Shown here one piece after another: positions 8,101 to 15,923 of a stretch of 64,000 bases of DNA. This DNA is from Micavibrio sp. UBA6929 (GTDB lineage: Bacteria; Pseudomonadota; Alphaproteobacteria; Micavibrionales; Micavibrionaceae), in the NCBI GenBank assembly GCA_002448815.1, contig DKAJ01000003.1, positions 20,608-84,607 of the forward strand. Direction: 5' to 3'. The stretch's first letter is position 1. Each line of letters begins with the position of its first letter. The notes beneath the pieces are model-generated. The model saw only the letters and a program-made list of their open reading frames with translations. It was not told the origin of the DNA and made no database searches. Made by a program: the position numbers and the translations under genes.

Positions 8101-9938
8101 ATATTCGCCTTGTCGGTGCGTTTAACCACTTGCATATTTTCTGTGATCCTGATCCTGATGTTGCCGCGACGTATAAAGAGCGCAAACGTCTGTTTGATAA
8201 GGTCTGCGGATGGGATGAGTATGATGAAACATTGCTCTCTAAGGGCGGGCGCATTTACTCACGTTCCGAGAAGTCTTTGAAACTTACGCCGCAAATTAAG
8301 GCGCGTTTCGGTATCGAAGAAGACGAGGTTCCGCCAGAGGTTTTGATGAAGGCGATGTTGCAGTCCAAAGTTGATCTGCTTTGGTTCGGCGGTATTGGTA
8401 CCTATATCAAGGCAACCGAGGAAACAAATGCGGATGTTGGCGATAAGGCCAATGATGCCTTGCGCGTAGATGCGAAGACATTACAGGCACGCGTTATCGG
8501 CGAAGGTGCAAATCTTGGCGTGACGCAGCTTGGCCGCATTGAGTATTCGAAATATGGTGGCCGCATTAACACGGACTTTATTGATAACTCGGGCGGGGTG
8601 GATTCCTCTGACCATGAGGTGAATATCAAAATTTTGCTGAGCGCGGTGATGAAAGCCAAGGGCAGCAAAATGGATTTGAAGGCCCGTAACGAGTTGTTGG
8701 AGGCAATGACAAAAGATATTGAAAACCATGTCTTGCGTCATAACTATCAGCAGGCACAAGCCGTCAGCCTTGCCGAGGCACAGGCCAGCGAGAATTTGCA
8801 ACTGCATGATGAATTTATTCAGGATATGGAGCGCGAAGAGGGGCTAGACCGTAAGATTGAATTTTTGCCAAATGCAGATGAAATTCAAAAACGTTTGACC
8901 GAGCGTCATGGCCTAACCCGTCCAGAGCTGTCAGTTTTGATTTCATATGCGAAAATTGCATTGACGAAAGATTTGCTGAAAAGTTCGATCCCGGATGATC
9001 CGAGTATGCAGATTTGGCTGTATGATTATTTCCCTGCACAATTGCGTGAAGCGTATAAAAAGGAAATTAACGAGCATAAATTGCGCCGCGAGATTGTTGC
9101 GATGGCGGTTGCGAACTCATTGATTAACCGTTTGGGACCGACCTTTATTCAGGCAACGATGAAGAAAACGGGCATGGGATGCCACGATATTGTGAAGGCG
9201 TATATCTCAACGCGTGAGATCTTTAGCCTGCGTAAATTGTGGGATGATCTTGAGGCCTTGGACAATCAAATTCCATCACATGTTCAGATCAAAGGCATGG
9301 TAGAGATGGCTAAATTGTCAGAGTTTGCCATTACATGGTTCTTGACGCGTCGCCGTGATGATTTGGATGTTGCAGCGAATATTCAGGCCTACCGCGATTC
9401 TGTTCAGAAGATTAACCATGATCTTTCTGCGCTGTCTTCGGATAACCTAGAGGAAGCACTGAAAGAAAAGGCATCTTCTTATATGGTTGAGGGATTGCCA
9501 GAGGAGCTTGCCAAAGATTTGGCGGCGCTTCCTGTGTTGCAATCGGCGCTGGATATTACGCAAATCTCTAAAGAAACTGGATCGAAAATTGAAAAGGTTG
9601 CGCATGTGTATTTCGCACTGGGGCAACGTTTCCAGATTGATTGGTTGCATGCGCGCGCCGCAGAGAAAGAGTATTTTGACAGTTGGGATCGTGAAGCGAC
9701 CGAGGCCATTATTGACAAGCTTTATGTATGTCAGGCTGGTTTGACGGCGCGTATTTTGAACGATTCAACAGCCTATAAATGCAAAGAAGGTGATGAGCTG
9801 ACCGCGTGGGTGGAAAGCCATAATGCCTTGTTGCAGCAGGTTGATCCGTTGTTTAAAAAGCTGCGCCGCGCGGGTGCGATGGACTTGGCGATGTTGATGG
9901 TTGCCGAGCAACGCTTGCGTCACCTTTATGGCGGTTAA
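5139..9938 (+). CDS. gdhB: NAD-specific glutamate dehydrogenase, large type (GDH-1600 class)
   Basis: Catalyses NAD+-linked oxidative deamination of glutamate to 2-oxoglutarate and ammonium in the cytoplasm. At 1599 residues it matches the large bacterial class (about 1600 residues; Caulobacter and Pseudomonas members). A long N-terminal regulatory region with ACT-like folds (about 1-700) precedes the catalytic core. In the core, GGLRWSDRHEDFRTEVLGLM, QMVKNSVIVPMGSKGGFVVK and DVIGVGDMGGDVFGNGML hold the substrate lysines and the nucleotide-binding region, and RVIGEGANLGVTQ follows. The C-terminal third is helical. AAGGAG lies about 10 bases before the ATG. Divergent from amtB across 197-251 bases, which suggests co-ordinated nitrogen control, although I found no clear NtrC or sigma-54 site there. 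Confidence 0.97.
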   Translation: MLKEFKGQLEKTIKSTQKGPYKALISHLTDQMSEEDAHHFDQNIYNNLMETHWELSHDRPAGEARIKVHAPCMEGSQRRKTVIDIVSDDVAFVVDSVAATINQHKYLIELLVHPVLNTVYDDKGELSEILPEGDDVKDNDKVRRQSYIHVHVHENLSDEAAEALKEDLLSTIADVRVANRDWKTMLVRLKEASAALEISKTERPQSVVSEYCAFLDYLHQNNFTLLGYAEYKFDGKGGSEKVSSLGVLSNGTYASKVDEDFEGFPLALQEIKGTLPPVTIAKSKTVTSVHRRVPMDVISVKLYDDAGKVIGEKIFLGLFTSVTYSRSVKDIPYLRLKVSKIMEMSDHVSGSHDYKALRHILEKYPRDELFQTETKALYATCSNILRLQERQRIALFTRKDVFGSYISCMVYVPRERFGTSLRKKIVRLLENELGGTCGSFFTSMDDSLFARGLFRIDVDPSKPLKFKHATIEEKLQELGQSWAERISYALEESQYPEGELASMTLKYGEAFPVNYMNSHSAKKALFDIEKIETALQAGKLQLDLYKPDNLEPHQLRLKIYNSGKPIVLSDVMPILDDLGLRAISELPYEVTPMGVDESLWIHDFLLEHPDHDQAIDLEEVKEHFEEAFSRIWYNEMESDRLNRLVLSAQMSWRDIVILRCYVKYMRQARVPHSQHYIQRTLTKNATISKDLVALFRARLNPERSKKWEADSKKIVDEIVAKLQAVESLNQDRVIRILKSIVLATLRTNFYQRAENGDFKDYVSLKLDSKAISVLPNPKPFREIFVYSTKVEGVHLRGDKIARGGLRWSDRHEDFRTEVLGLMKAQMVKNSVIVPMGSKGGFVVKIPTKTRDEFREAGVACYKTFIRGLLDITDNLEGDKVIPPKQTVRIDSDDPYLVVAADKGTATFSDIANGLAQDYGFWLDDAFASGGSAGYDHKKMGITARGAWESVKLHFRQMDHNTQTTPFDVIGVGDMGGDVFGNGMLLSEHIRLVGAFNHLHIFCDPDPDVAATYKERKRLFDKVCGWDEYDETLLSKGGRIYSRSEKSLKLTPQIKARFGIEEDEVPPEVLMKAMLQSKVDLLWFGGIGTYIKATEETNADVGDKANDALRVDAKTLQARVIGEGANLGVTQLGRIEYSKYGGRINTDFIDNSGGVDSSDHEVNIKILLSAVMKAKGSKMDLKARNELLEAMTKDIENHVLRHNYQQAQAVSLAEAQASENLQLHDEFIQDMEREEGLDRKIEFLPNADEIQKRLTERHGLTRPELSVLISYAKIALTKDLLKSSIPDDPSMQIWLYDYFPAQLREAYKKEINEHKLRREIVAMAVANSLINRLGPTFIQATMKKTGMGCHDIVKAYISTREIFSLRKLWDDLEALDNQIPSHVQIKGMVEMAKLSEFAITWFLTRRRDDLDVAANIQAYRDSVQKINHDLSALSSDNLEEALKEKASSYMVEGLPEELAKDLAALPVLQSALDITQISKETGSKIEKVAHVYFALGQRFQIDWLHARAAEKEYFDSWDREATEAIIDKLYVCQAGLTARILNDSTAYKCKEGDELTAWVESHNALLQQVDPLFKKLRRAGAMDLAMLMVAEQRLRHLYGG

Positions 9939-9968
9939 GCGCTTATCATTTTGTTATGATCGGTTTTG

Positions 9969-10865
9969 TTAGAGCGCTGCGCAGGCGAAACCGATCAACA
10001 AAGTCAGGCCGTATATTTTACTTTTCTTGAAAATGTCGAGCGCGCTTTTCTGGTCGTCTGGTGTCCAGATACGGCATAGGTAAAGCGCATAAATGCCTGC
10101 CGGGAAAACGCAGAGGAAATTGTGCGTGCCAACCGCATAGATGCTCAGCGCCCATGACGCCGCGTAGCTGAGATATACGAGGATGCAGTTATAGCGCCCA
10201 AATAGGCGCGCGGTTGATTTGATGCCAATCAGGGCGTCATCCTCTTTGTCTTGGTGGGCATAGATTGTGTCGTAAGCCAGTGTCCATAAAATCCCTGAGC
10301 CATAAAGCACAAGCGCGGTCTGGCTGATCTCTCCTGTAAGGGCGCTCCATCCCATAAGGGCGCTGAAATTAAAGGTAAGGCCAAGGAAAATTTGCGGCCA
10401 CCATGTGATGCGCTTCATCAGTGGATAGGCGATGATAAACGGGATACTGAGCACGCCCAGAACAATTGTTGTTTTATTGAATTGCAATAAAATGAGGAGG
10501 CCCGTAAGCAATAGCGCACCAAGAAAGATGCAGGCTTGTTTGACCGAGATTTGGCCGCTGGCAAGGGGGCGCGTGGCTGTGCGTTCAACCGATTTGTCGA
10601 GATCGCGATCCCATATATCATTAATAACGCACCCTGCCGCGCGCATCACAATCGATCCAATCGCAAATAGGATGGCTGTTTTGATTTGGGTGGCCGTATT
10701 GCCCGCGCCAGCCAAGGCAATCGCCCACAGGCCTGGAATCAGTAAAAGCCAAACGCCGATTGGGCGTTCCAACCGTGCCAGCAGGACATAAGGGCGCAAA
10801 TCTTGCGGGAAAAGGTGCAAGAGGCGCGAATTATGCTTGATATCCTGATGTGGCTGGTTACTCAT
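9969..10865 (-). CDS. ubiA: 4-hydroxybenzoate polyprenyltransferase
   Basis: Integral membrane prenyltransferase that attaches the polyprenyl tail to 4-hydroxybenzoate in ubiquinone synthesis. The 298 residues contain both Asp-rich motifs of the UbiA superfamily: NDIWDRDLDKSVERTATRPL (first) and YDTIYAHQDKEDDALIGIKS (second), which bind Mg2+ and the polyprenyl diphosphate. About eight or nine membrane helices are visible. The N-terminus LARLERPIGVWLLLIPGLW is the typical UbiA entry helix and separates it from CtaB, present elsewhere in the window at 14994. Its start codon is only five bases from the divergent rsmE start. Confidence 0.95.
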   Translation of the reverse strand: MSNQPHQDIKHNSRLLHLFPQDLRPYVLLARLERPIGVWLLLIPGLWAIALAGAGNTATQIKTAILFAIGSIVMRAAGCVINDIWDRDLDKSVERTATRPLASGQISVKQACIFLGALLLTGLLILLQFNKTTIVLGVLSIPFIIAYPLMKRITWWPQIFLGLTFNFSALMGWSALTGEISQTALVLYGSGILWTLAYDTIYAHQDKEDDALIGIKSTARLFGRYNCILVYLSYAASWALSIYAVGTHNFLCVFPAGIYALYLCRIWTPDDQKSALDIFKKSKIYGLTLLIGFACAAL

Positions 10866-10870
10866 AGGGT

Positions 10871-11608
10871 ATGACTGATGATACTTATTTTAAACTTCCC
10901 CGTCTCTATAGCGAGAATTCCTTGGTAATCCAAGAAGATATTTCGCTACCGAAGGATCAAGCTCATTACTTGAAAAATGTGATGCGCCGCGCGCAGGGTG
11001 ATCAAATTCGCTTGTTTAATGGCCGTGACGGGGAGGTTTTGGGTGAAATTATTGCGCTGGGCAAGAAGGATGCTGATGTGCGGTTGATGGCGCAAATTAA
11101 GCCACAAATTGAACCTGCCGGGCGCGTGCATTTATTATTTGCGCCGCTGGCAAAGCAGCGCATGGATATGGTGATCGAAAAAGCAGTGGAGCTTGGCGTG
11201 AGTGATCTTCACCCCGTTCTGACCCACCGCACCGAACACCGAAAAGTGAATATGGCGCGTTTGCAAGCACAGATTATCGAGGCGAGCGAGCAGTCTGAGC
11301 GCCTCAGTCTGCCTATGTTGCATGAGCCGGCAGCGCTTTATGATGTGTGCGCGCGTTGGTCAGATCAGGGTCATCCGGAAATGCAGTGGTGCTGTGAACG
11401 CGATCGTATTGAGCGCAAGGCGCTTGGATATCAACAGGCAGACGATCAAGCATTTTTGGTGGGGCCTGTCGGCGGTTTTGATGATGAAGAGATTGCCTTT
11501 TTGTCGCAACAGCCTTGTATTCAGCCGATATCGCTGGGGGCGAATGTTTTGCGGGCGGAAACGGCGAGTATTTTATGTTTATCGGCCTATTGTTTGGGGC
11601 GTATATAA
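10871..11608 (+). CDS. rsmE: 16S rRNA (uracil-1498-N3)-methyltransferase
   Basis: SPOUT-class enzyme that methylates U1498 of 16S rRNA using S-adenosylmethionine. The 245 residues begin with a PUA-like domain (LPRLYSENSLVIQEDISLPK, then HYLKNVMRRAQGD). The trefoil-knot SAM site follows: HLLFAPLAKQRMDMVIEKAVELGV, LVGPVGGFDDEE and the C-terminal LGANVLRAETASI. The usual GPEGG motif reads GPVGG here, a conservative oddity at the cofactor loop. No Shine-Dalgarno is properly spaced; the gene starts five bases from ubiA on the other strand. Confidence 0.93.
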   Translation: MTDDTYFKLPRLYSENSLVIQEDISLPKDQAHYLKNVMRRAQGDQIRLFNGRDGEVLGEIIALGKKDADVRLMAQIKPQIEPAGRVHLLFAPLAKQRMDMVIEKAVELGVSDLHPVLTHRTEHRKVNMARLQAQIIEASEQSERLSLPMLHEPAALYDVCARWSDQGHPEMQWCCERDRIERKALGYQQADDQAFLVGPVGGFDDEEIAFLSQQPCIQPISLGANVLRAETASILCLSAYCLGRI

Positions 11609-11666
11609 CGCGCCAATGACCCCTTGATTTTTTGAAATATTGCTGTAGTAATAGGGCGATGCGCTA

Positions 11667-11694
11667 TTGCGAGCGCGTTAAACCCTAATAATAT
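11667..11694 (+). promoter_or_regulatory. Candidate sigma-70 type promoter of the cox cluster
   Basis: TTGCGA at 11667-11672 and TAATAT at 11689-11694 are separated by 16 bases, about 18 bases before the ctaC start at 11713. The -10 is strong and the -35 moderate. Assigned by eye only. Confidence 0.4.
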
Positions 11695-11712
11695 ATGCGG
11701 AAATAAAGATTT

Positions 11713-12486
11713 ATGCTTAAGACACTGTCCTCGTTTTTCTTATCTGTGCTGGTGATGGCGCAAGTTAATCTGGCTTTTGCTGATGGTATGCCAAAACCTT
11801 GGGGGCTAGGCCTTCAGGAGTCTGCGTCGCCCTCTCATGCGCGCATTACCGAATTTCATGACATGATGCTTTGGATCATCAGCGCAGTTGTGCTGTTTGT
11901 CTTTTTGCTGTTGGTTTATGTGGTTGTTCGCTACAGCAAGGAAGTGAACAAAAAGCCTGAAACCTTTACGCACCATGTGTTGCTTGAAGTGATTTGGACA
12001 GTTATTCCAGTCGTGATTTTGATCGTGATTGCGGTGCCTTCATTTAAATTGCTGTATTACACAGATCGCACGGCCGAGCCTGAAATGACGCTTAAGGTCA
12101 CAGGTTATCAGTGGTACTGGGGTTATGAGTACCCAGATCATGATGATAAATCTTTTAGTGCTTATATGATTCCTGACGCTGAGATTAATGCGGATAAAGG
12201 TGAAGTGCGTTTGCTTTCGACAGATGAAAAAGTTGTATTGCCTGTTGATACGAATATTCAAATTCTGGTCACTGCGGCGGATGTTATTCACTCATTTGCA
12301 GTGCCTTCGCTTGGTTTGAAAACGGATGCAATCCCAGGGCGTTTGAATGAAACATGGGTGCGCATTGAAAAGCCTGGCGTTTATTACGGTCAATGTTCCG
12401 AGCTTTGCGGTAAGGATCACGCCTATATGCCGATTGAAATTCACGCAGTTAGCAAAGAAGATTTTCAGGCTTGGGCGCAGAAATAA
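11713..12486 (+). CDS. ctaC: Cytochrome c oxidase subunit II
   Basis: Subunit II of the aa3-type terminal oxidase; accepts electrons from cytochrome c through its CuA centre. The 257 residues have a cleavable signal peptide (MLKTLSSFFLSVLVMAQVNLAFA), two membrane helices (about 45-75 and 90-115) and a periplasmic cupredoxin domain. The CuA ligands are visible in YGQCSELCGKDHAYMPIEI (Cys-x3-Cys-x3-His plus Met), with the earlier His in VIHSFAVPSLG. The aromatic electron-entry patch is YQWYWGYEYPD. No cytochrome c domain is fused to the C-terminus, so it is the caa3-less type. First gene of the oxidase cluster. Confidence 0.97.
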   Translation: MLKTLSSFFLSVLVMAQVNLAFADGMPKPWGLGLQESASPSHARITEFHDMMLWIISAVVLFVFLLLVYVVVRYSKEVNKKPETFTHHVLLEVIWTVIPVVILIVIAVPSFKLLYYTDRTAEPEMTLKVTGYQWYWGYEYPDHDDKSFSAYMIPDAEINADKGEVRLLSTDEKVVLPVDTNIQILVTAADVIHSFAVPSLGLKTDAIPGRLNETWVRIEKPGVYYGQCSELCGKDHAYMPIEIHAVSKEDFQAWAQK

Positions 12487-12545
12487 TTTAAAACGAAATT
12501 TATTTTTAATAGAAATATAACGAAGAAAGAAAAGGCTTAGTAACA

Positions 12546-14189
12546 ATGGCTGATCACAAACCAGGATTTTTCTCACGTTGGTTTATGTCGACGAACCACA
12601 AGGATATCGGAACGCTTTATATTATTTTCTCGATTATTGCTGCTTTGATTGGTGGTGGATTTTCGATGATTATGCGTATGGAGCTGCAAGAGCCAGGCGT
12701 TCAATTCCTGACTGATGCGGCAGGCAACCCGAACGGCCAGATGTGGAACGCTATTGTGTCCGCGCATGGTTTGATCATGGTATTCTTTGTTGTGATGCCC
12801 GGTTTGATTGGTGGATTTGGTAACTGGTTTGTGCCGTTGATGATTGGCGCGCCAGATATGGCGTTCCCACGTTTGAACAATATTTCATTTTGGTTGATTG
12901 TTCCTGCGTTCTTGTTGTTGCTTGCTTCGGCTTTGGTGGGCTCACCTTTGATGACACAAGGTTTGGATGCGGTGCAAAGCTGGATGGATTTGCTTGGTCC
13001 GGGCGCTGGTACAGGTTGGACGGTGTATCCGCCGCTGTCGAGTACGCTTGGTCACCCTGAAATGGCTGTTGATTTGGCGATCTTTGCCCTTCACCTTGCG
13101 GGTGCAAGCTCGATCCTTGGTGCGGCAAACTTTATTACAACAATCTTTAACATGCGCGCGCCAGGTATGACGCTGCATAAGATGCCTTTGTTTGTATGGG
13201 GTATGTTGATTACATCGTTCTTGCTTGTTTTGTCTGTTCCTGTATTGGGCGGCGCGATTACAATGCTTTTGACTGACCGTAACTTTGGTACAAGCTTCTT
13301 TAACCCAGAGGGCGGCGGTGACCCACTTCTTTATCAGCACTTGTTCTGGTTCTTTGGTCACCCAGAAGTTTACATTATGATTTTGCCAGCCTTTGGTATT
13401 ATCTCGCACATCGTATCTGTCTTTTCTCAGCGTCCTATCTTTGGTTATTTGGGCATGGCGTATGCGATGGTTTCGATTGGTTTTGTCGGCTTTATCGTTT
13501 GGGCGCACCACATGTACACAACCGGTTTGGATGTTGATACGCGTGCATACTTTACGGCGGCGACAATGATTATTGCGGTGCCAACAGGCGTTAAGATTTT
13601 CTCATGGATTGCGACAATGTGGGGCGGTTCGATTTCGTTTAAGACACCTATGCTGTTTGCGATTGGCTTTATCTTCTTGTTCACTGTTGGTGGTGTGACA
13701 GGGGTTGTCTTGTCAAACGCGGGTATGGATACGGCGCTGCACGATACATATTATGTTGTTGCGCACTTCCACTATGTTCTAAGTCTTGGTGCGGTCTTTG
13801 CCTTGTTTGCAGGGTATTATTACTGGATTGGTAAGATCTCTGGCCGTCAGTATCCTGAATGGATGGGCGTTGTTCACTTCTGGATGACATTTATTGGTGT
13901 GAACTTGATCTTCTTCCCGCAGCACTTCTTGGGTCTGCAAGGGATGCCACGCCGTTATATTGACTATCCTGATGCGTATGCAGGGTGGAACGAGATTTCA
14001 TCTTATGGCGCGTATCTGACGGGGATTGCGACTGTATGGTTCCTTGTGACAGCGCTTTACACGATGTTTGCAGGTCGTAAGGTTGGTGAAAACTATTGGG
14101 ATGCGAAGCCTCAGTCAATGACACTTGAGTGGACTTTGAGCTCACCTCCGCCGTTCCACCAGTTTGAAATTCAGCCTAAAGTGAAGTAA
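12546..14189 (+). CDS. ctaD: Cytochrome c oxidase subunit I
   Basis: Catalytic subunit of the aa3 oxidase, holding heme a and the heme a3-CuB centre where O2 is reduced and protons are pumped. The 547 residues have about 12 membrane helices. Ligand motifs: an early heme a His in AIVSAHGLIMVFFVVMP, the CuB His-Tyr pair in WFFGHPEVYIMILP, the two CuB His in IVWAHHMYTTGLD, and the heme-ligand pair in VVAHFHYVLSLG. The K-channel block is AVPTGVKIFSW and the D-channel entry region is NWFVPLMIGAPDMAFPRLNN. These are all of the A1 family, as in mitochondria. It lies 59 bases after ctaC; a strong hairpin terminator follows. Confidence 0.98.
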   Translation: MADHKPGFFSRWFMSTNHKDIGTLYIIFSIIAALIGGGFSMIMRMELQEPGVQFLTDAAGNPNGQMWNAIVSAHGLIMVFFVVMPGLIGGFGNWFVPLMIGAPDMAFPRLNNISFWLIVPAFLLLLASALVGSPLMTQGLDAVQSWMDLLGPGAGTGWTVYPPLSSTLGHPEMAVDLAIFALHLAGASSILGAANFITTIFNMRAPGMTLHKMPLFVWGMLITSFLLVLSVPVLGGAITMLLTDRNFGTSFFNPEGGGDPLLYQHLFWFFGHPEVYIMILPAFGIISHIVSVFSQRPIFGYLGMAYAMVSIGFVGFIVWAHHMYTTGLDVDTRAYFTAATMIIAVPTGVKIFSWIATMWGGSISFKTPMLFAIGFIFLFTVGGVTGVVLSNAGMDTALHDTYYVVAHFHYVLSLGAVFALFAGYYYWIGKISGRQYPEWMGVVHFWMTFIGVNLIFFPQHFLGLQGMPRRYIDYPDAYAGWNEISSYGAYLTGIATVWFLVTALYTMFAGRKVGENYWDAKPQSMTLEWTLSSPPPFHQFEIQPKVK

Positions 14190-14211
14190 GCTGAACATAT
14201 ATTAATTTTTG

Positions 14212-14244
14212 AAAAGCCGCCGTCAGGGCGGCTTTTTGCTTTTT
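14212..14244 (+). terminator. Rho-independent terminator after ctaD
   Basis: AAGCCGCC at 14214-14221 pairs with GGCGGCTT at 14227-14234 around a 5-base loop, followed by a T run. It would separate ctaC-ctaD from the downstream assembly genes, which then need their own promoter. Confidence 0.85.
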
Positions 14245-14257
14245 AATGGGCTGAAAT

Positions 14258-14286
14258 TTGCATGTTTGTATGATTATTTGTTAATC
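14258..14286 (+). promoter_or_regulatory. Candidate promoter placing the start site at or next to the ATG of the 217-residue gene
   Basis: TTGCAT at 14258-14263 and TTAATC at 14281-14286 are 17 bases apart. The expected transcription start falls at about 14293-14294, which is the ATG itself. No Shine-Dalgarno precedes that ATG, so a leaderless mRNA is plausible. Inference from spacing only. Confidence 0.35.
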
Positions 14287-14293
14287 TACTTGC

Positions 14294-14947
14294 ATGGCAG
14301 TATCTTTTGCAGAGAGTGTGTATAATCAAGACGATGACAATATCGTGCGTTCAGGCGTGGTGACATCGGTCTTTGATAGCGCGCGCGGCCATGAATATGC
14401 AGCGAATGATCAGGACTATTTTGCCAGCGAAGATCGTTATGCTCAGGTGCAAGATGAAGCACATGATGACAGTCACCAAGATGTTGAAGAACTGTTTTTG
14501 GAAGCAGGTCAAACAAGTGATCGTGATCGTTTGTTAAACTTAGCAAATGAAAGCCAGTTTGCCGCTGTGTTTGATATTTTGGATCATAAGATTGAAGCAA
14601 CAAATTTGCATGATCCTGATGCTTTTTCTGTTTTAGCAGAAACCTTTGACCAAATTTTGAATATTGTATCTTCCAAGGATGCAGGTCAGTGGGGCGAGGC
14701 CCTTAATGCCTTGTTTAATGAAGATCTTGATGTAGGTGATGAGCTTGCTTGGGATGAGGGAGATAGCCCCGAGACTGTGCTGGCAGCGGAGGAGCGTTCT
14801 CGCACTTTGTATGAGAAGCTGGAAGCCATTCGTATTTCTGCGGCAACGCATGTGCCAGAGGCTTATCAGCCAGAGGATGCAGCGCCTAAGCGTAAGGTTC
14901 AGGCGCCGACTTATGCGTTGTTTACTCCGCCTTCACCATCTTTCTAA
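14294..14947 (+). CDS. Acidic protein of unknown function inside the cox cluster
   Basis: I do not recognise this 217-residue protein. It is strongly acidic (many Asp/Glu, for example EDLDVGDELAWDEGDSPE), has no signal peptide and no membrane segment, and so should be cytoplasmic. The first 75 residues look disordered; about 75-190 look helical; the tail is basic and proline-rich (APKRKVQAPTYALFTPPSPSF). It lies after the ctaD terminator and before ctaB on the same strand, a position where the usual alphaproteobacterial cox cluster has no such gene. A role in oxidase assembly is possible from location but nothing in the sequence shows it. Confidence 0.7.
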   Translation: MAVSFAESVYNQDDDNIVRSGVVTSVFDSARGHEYAANDQDYFASEDRYAQVQDEAHDDSHQDVEELFLEAGQTSDRDRLLNLANESQFAAVFDILDHKIEATNLHDPDAFSVLAETFDQILNIVSSKDAGQWGEALNALFNEDLDVGDELAWDEGDSPETVLAAEERSRTLYEKLEAIRISAATHVPEAYQPEDAAPKRKVQAPTYALFTPPSPSF

Positions 14948-14951
14948 TTTT

Positions 14952-14979
14952 TTCACTGGTTTTTCAGTCATCTTATGAT
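14952..14979 (+). promoter_or_regulatory. Candidate promoter upstream of ctaB
   Basis: TTCACT at 14952-14957 and TATGAT at 14974-14979 with a 16-base spacer. The predicted start site is within about 8 bases of the ctaB ATG at 14994, leaving almost no leader and no Shine-Dalgarno. By-eye call. Confidence 0.35.
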
Positions 14980-14993
14980 AAAACAGATCCGTT

Positions 14994-15896
14994 ATGGTTT
15001 CTCAGGTTGTTTACACATTTGATTCTGACGTAGATGTGCGTCCGGAAACGCCCATTTCCGATTATATTGCTTTGCTTAAACCCAAGGTGATGAGCCTTGT
15101 CGTGTTTACGGCAGTGGCAGGTATGTGGGTTGCGCCAGGGGCGTTTGATATGCACCCATTATTGTTGGTGATTGCGACGTTGTGCATTGCGATTGGTGCG
15201 GGCGCGGCCGGTGCGATTAACATGTGGTATGACCGCGATATTGACGCGGTGATGAAGCGCACACAAGGGCGTCCATTGCCTGCGGGCACGATGCCAGCGG
15301 ATGAAGCGTTAGGTTTTGGCGTGGTGTTATCATTGGGCTCTGTCTTGATGATGGGCGTTGCGGTGAACTGGGTCGCGGCGGGTTTGCTGGCCTTTGCGAA
15401 CGCCTTTTATGTTTTTGTGTATACGATGTGGCTTAAGCGTTCAACGCCGCAAAATATTGTGATTGGCGGCGCGGCAGGTGCGTTTCCGCCGATGATAGGC
15501 TGGGCCGCCGTTACAGGTGATGTCAGTGTTTATAGTACCTTATTGTTCATGATGATTTTCCTTTGGACACCGCCGCACTTTTGGGCGCTTTCTTTGTTTG
15601 CGAATGAAGATTACAAGCGTGCCAAGATTCCGATGATGACGGTGACGGCGGGCGCAAAATCGACGAAATTGCAGATGTTTGTTTATACGCTTATTTTGCT
15701 GCCGGTAACGATGGCGCCATACTTCTTGGGCTTTGAAGGGTGGCTGTATGGTTTGGTTTCTGCGGTATTGAGCGGATTTTTCGTGGTGACGGCTTGGCAA
15801 GTTATGCGTCACGATGATTTGAAATATGCGCGCGCGATGTTTGGCTATTCGGTGTTTTACCTGTTTGCGTTGTTCCTAGCGGTCATGTTACTGTAG
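14994..15896 (+). CDS. ctaB: Protoheme IX farnesyltransferase (heme O synthase)
   Basis: Membrane enzyme that adds the farnesyl tail to heme b to make heme O, the precursor of the heme a used by this oxidase. The 300 residues belong to the UbiA superfamily. The first Asp-rich motif is AGAINMWYDRDIDAVMKRTQ, followed by GRPLPAGTMPADEALGFG. The second half contains SLFANEDYKRAKIPMMTVTAG, typical of CtaB and not of UbiA. FLWTPPHFWALSLF is another heme O synthase hallmark. About eight or nine membrane helices. Next gene starts 27 bases downstream, so it heads the assembly operon. Confidence 0.96.
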   Translation: MVSQVVYTFDSDVDVRPETPISDYIALLKPKVMSLVVFTAVAGMWVAPGAFDMHPLLLVIATLCIAIGAGAAGAINMWYDRDIDAVMKRTQGRPLPAGTMPADEALGFGVVLSLGSVLMMGVAVNWVAAGLLAFANAFYVFVYTMWLKRSTPQNIVIGGAAGAFPPMIGWAAVTGDVSVYSTLLFMMIFLWTPPHFWALSLFANEDYKRAKIPMMTVTAGAKSTKLQMFVYTLILLPVTMAPYFLGFEGWLYGLVSAVLSGFFVVTAWQVMRHDDLKYARAMFGYSVFYLFALFLAVMLL

Positions 15897-15923
15897 GGGA
15901 ATGCGATCCTAAAGGAGGGCGGT

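Noticed and set aside
12942..13511. A 189-codon open frame antisense to ctaD
   Set aside because: It lies wholly inside the cytochrome oxidase subunit I gene on the opposite strand, has an abnormal composition (Arg, Lys, Gln, Asn) and no family.
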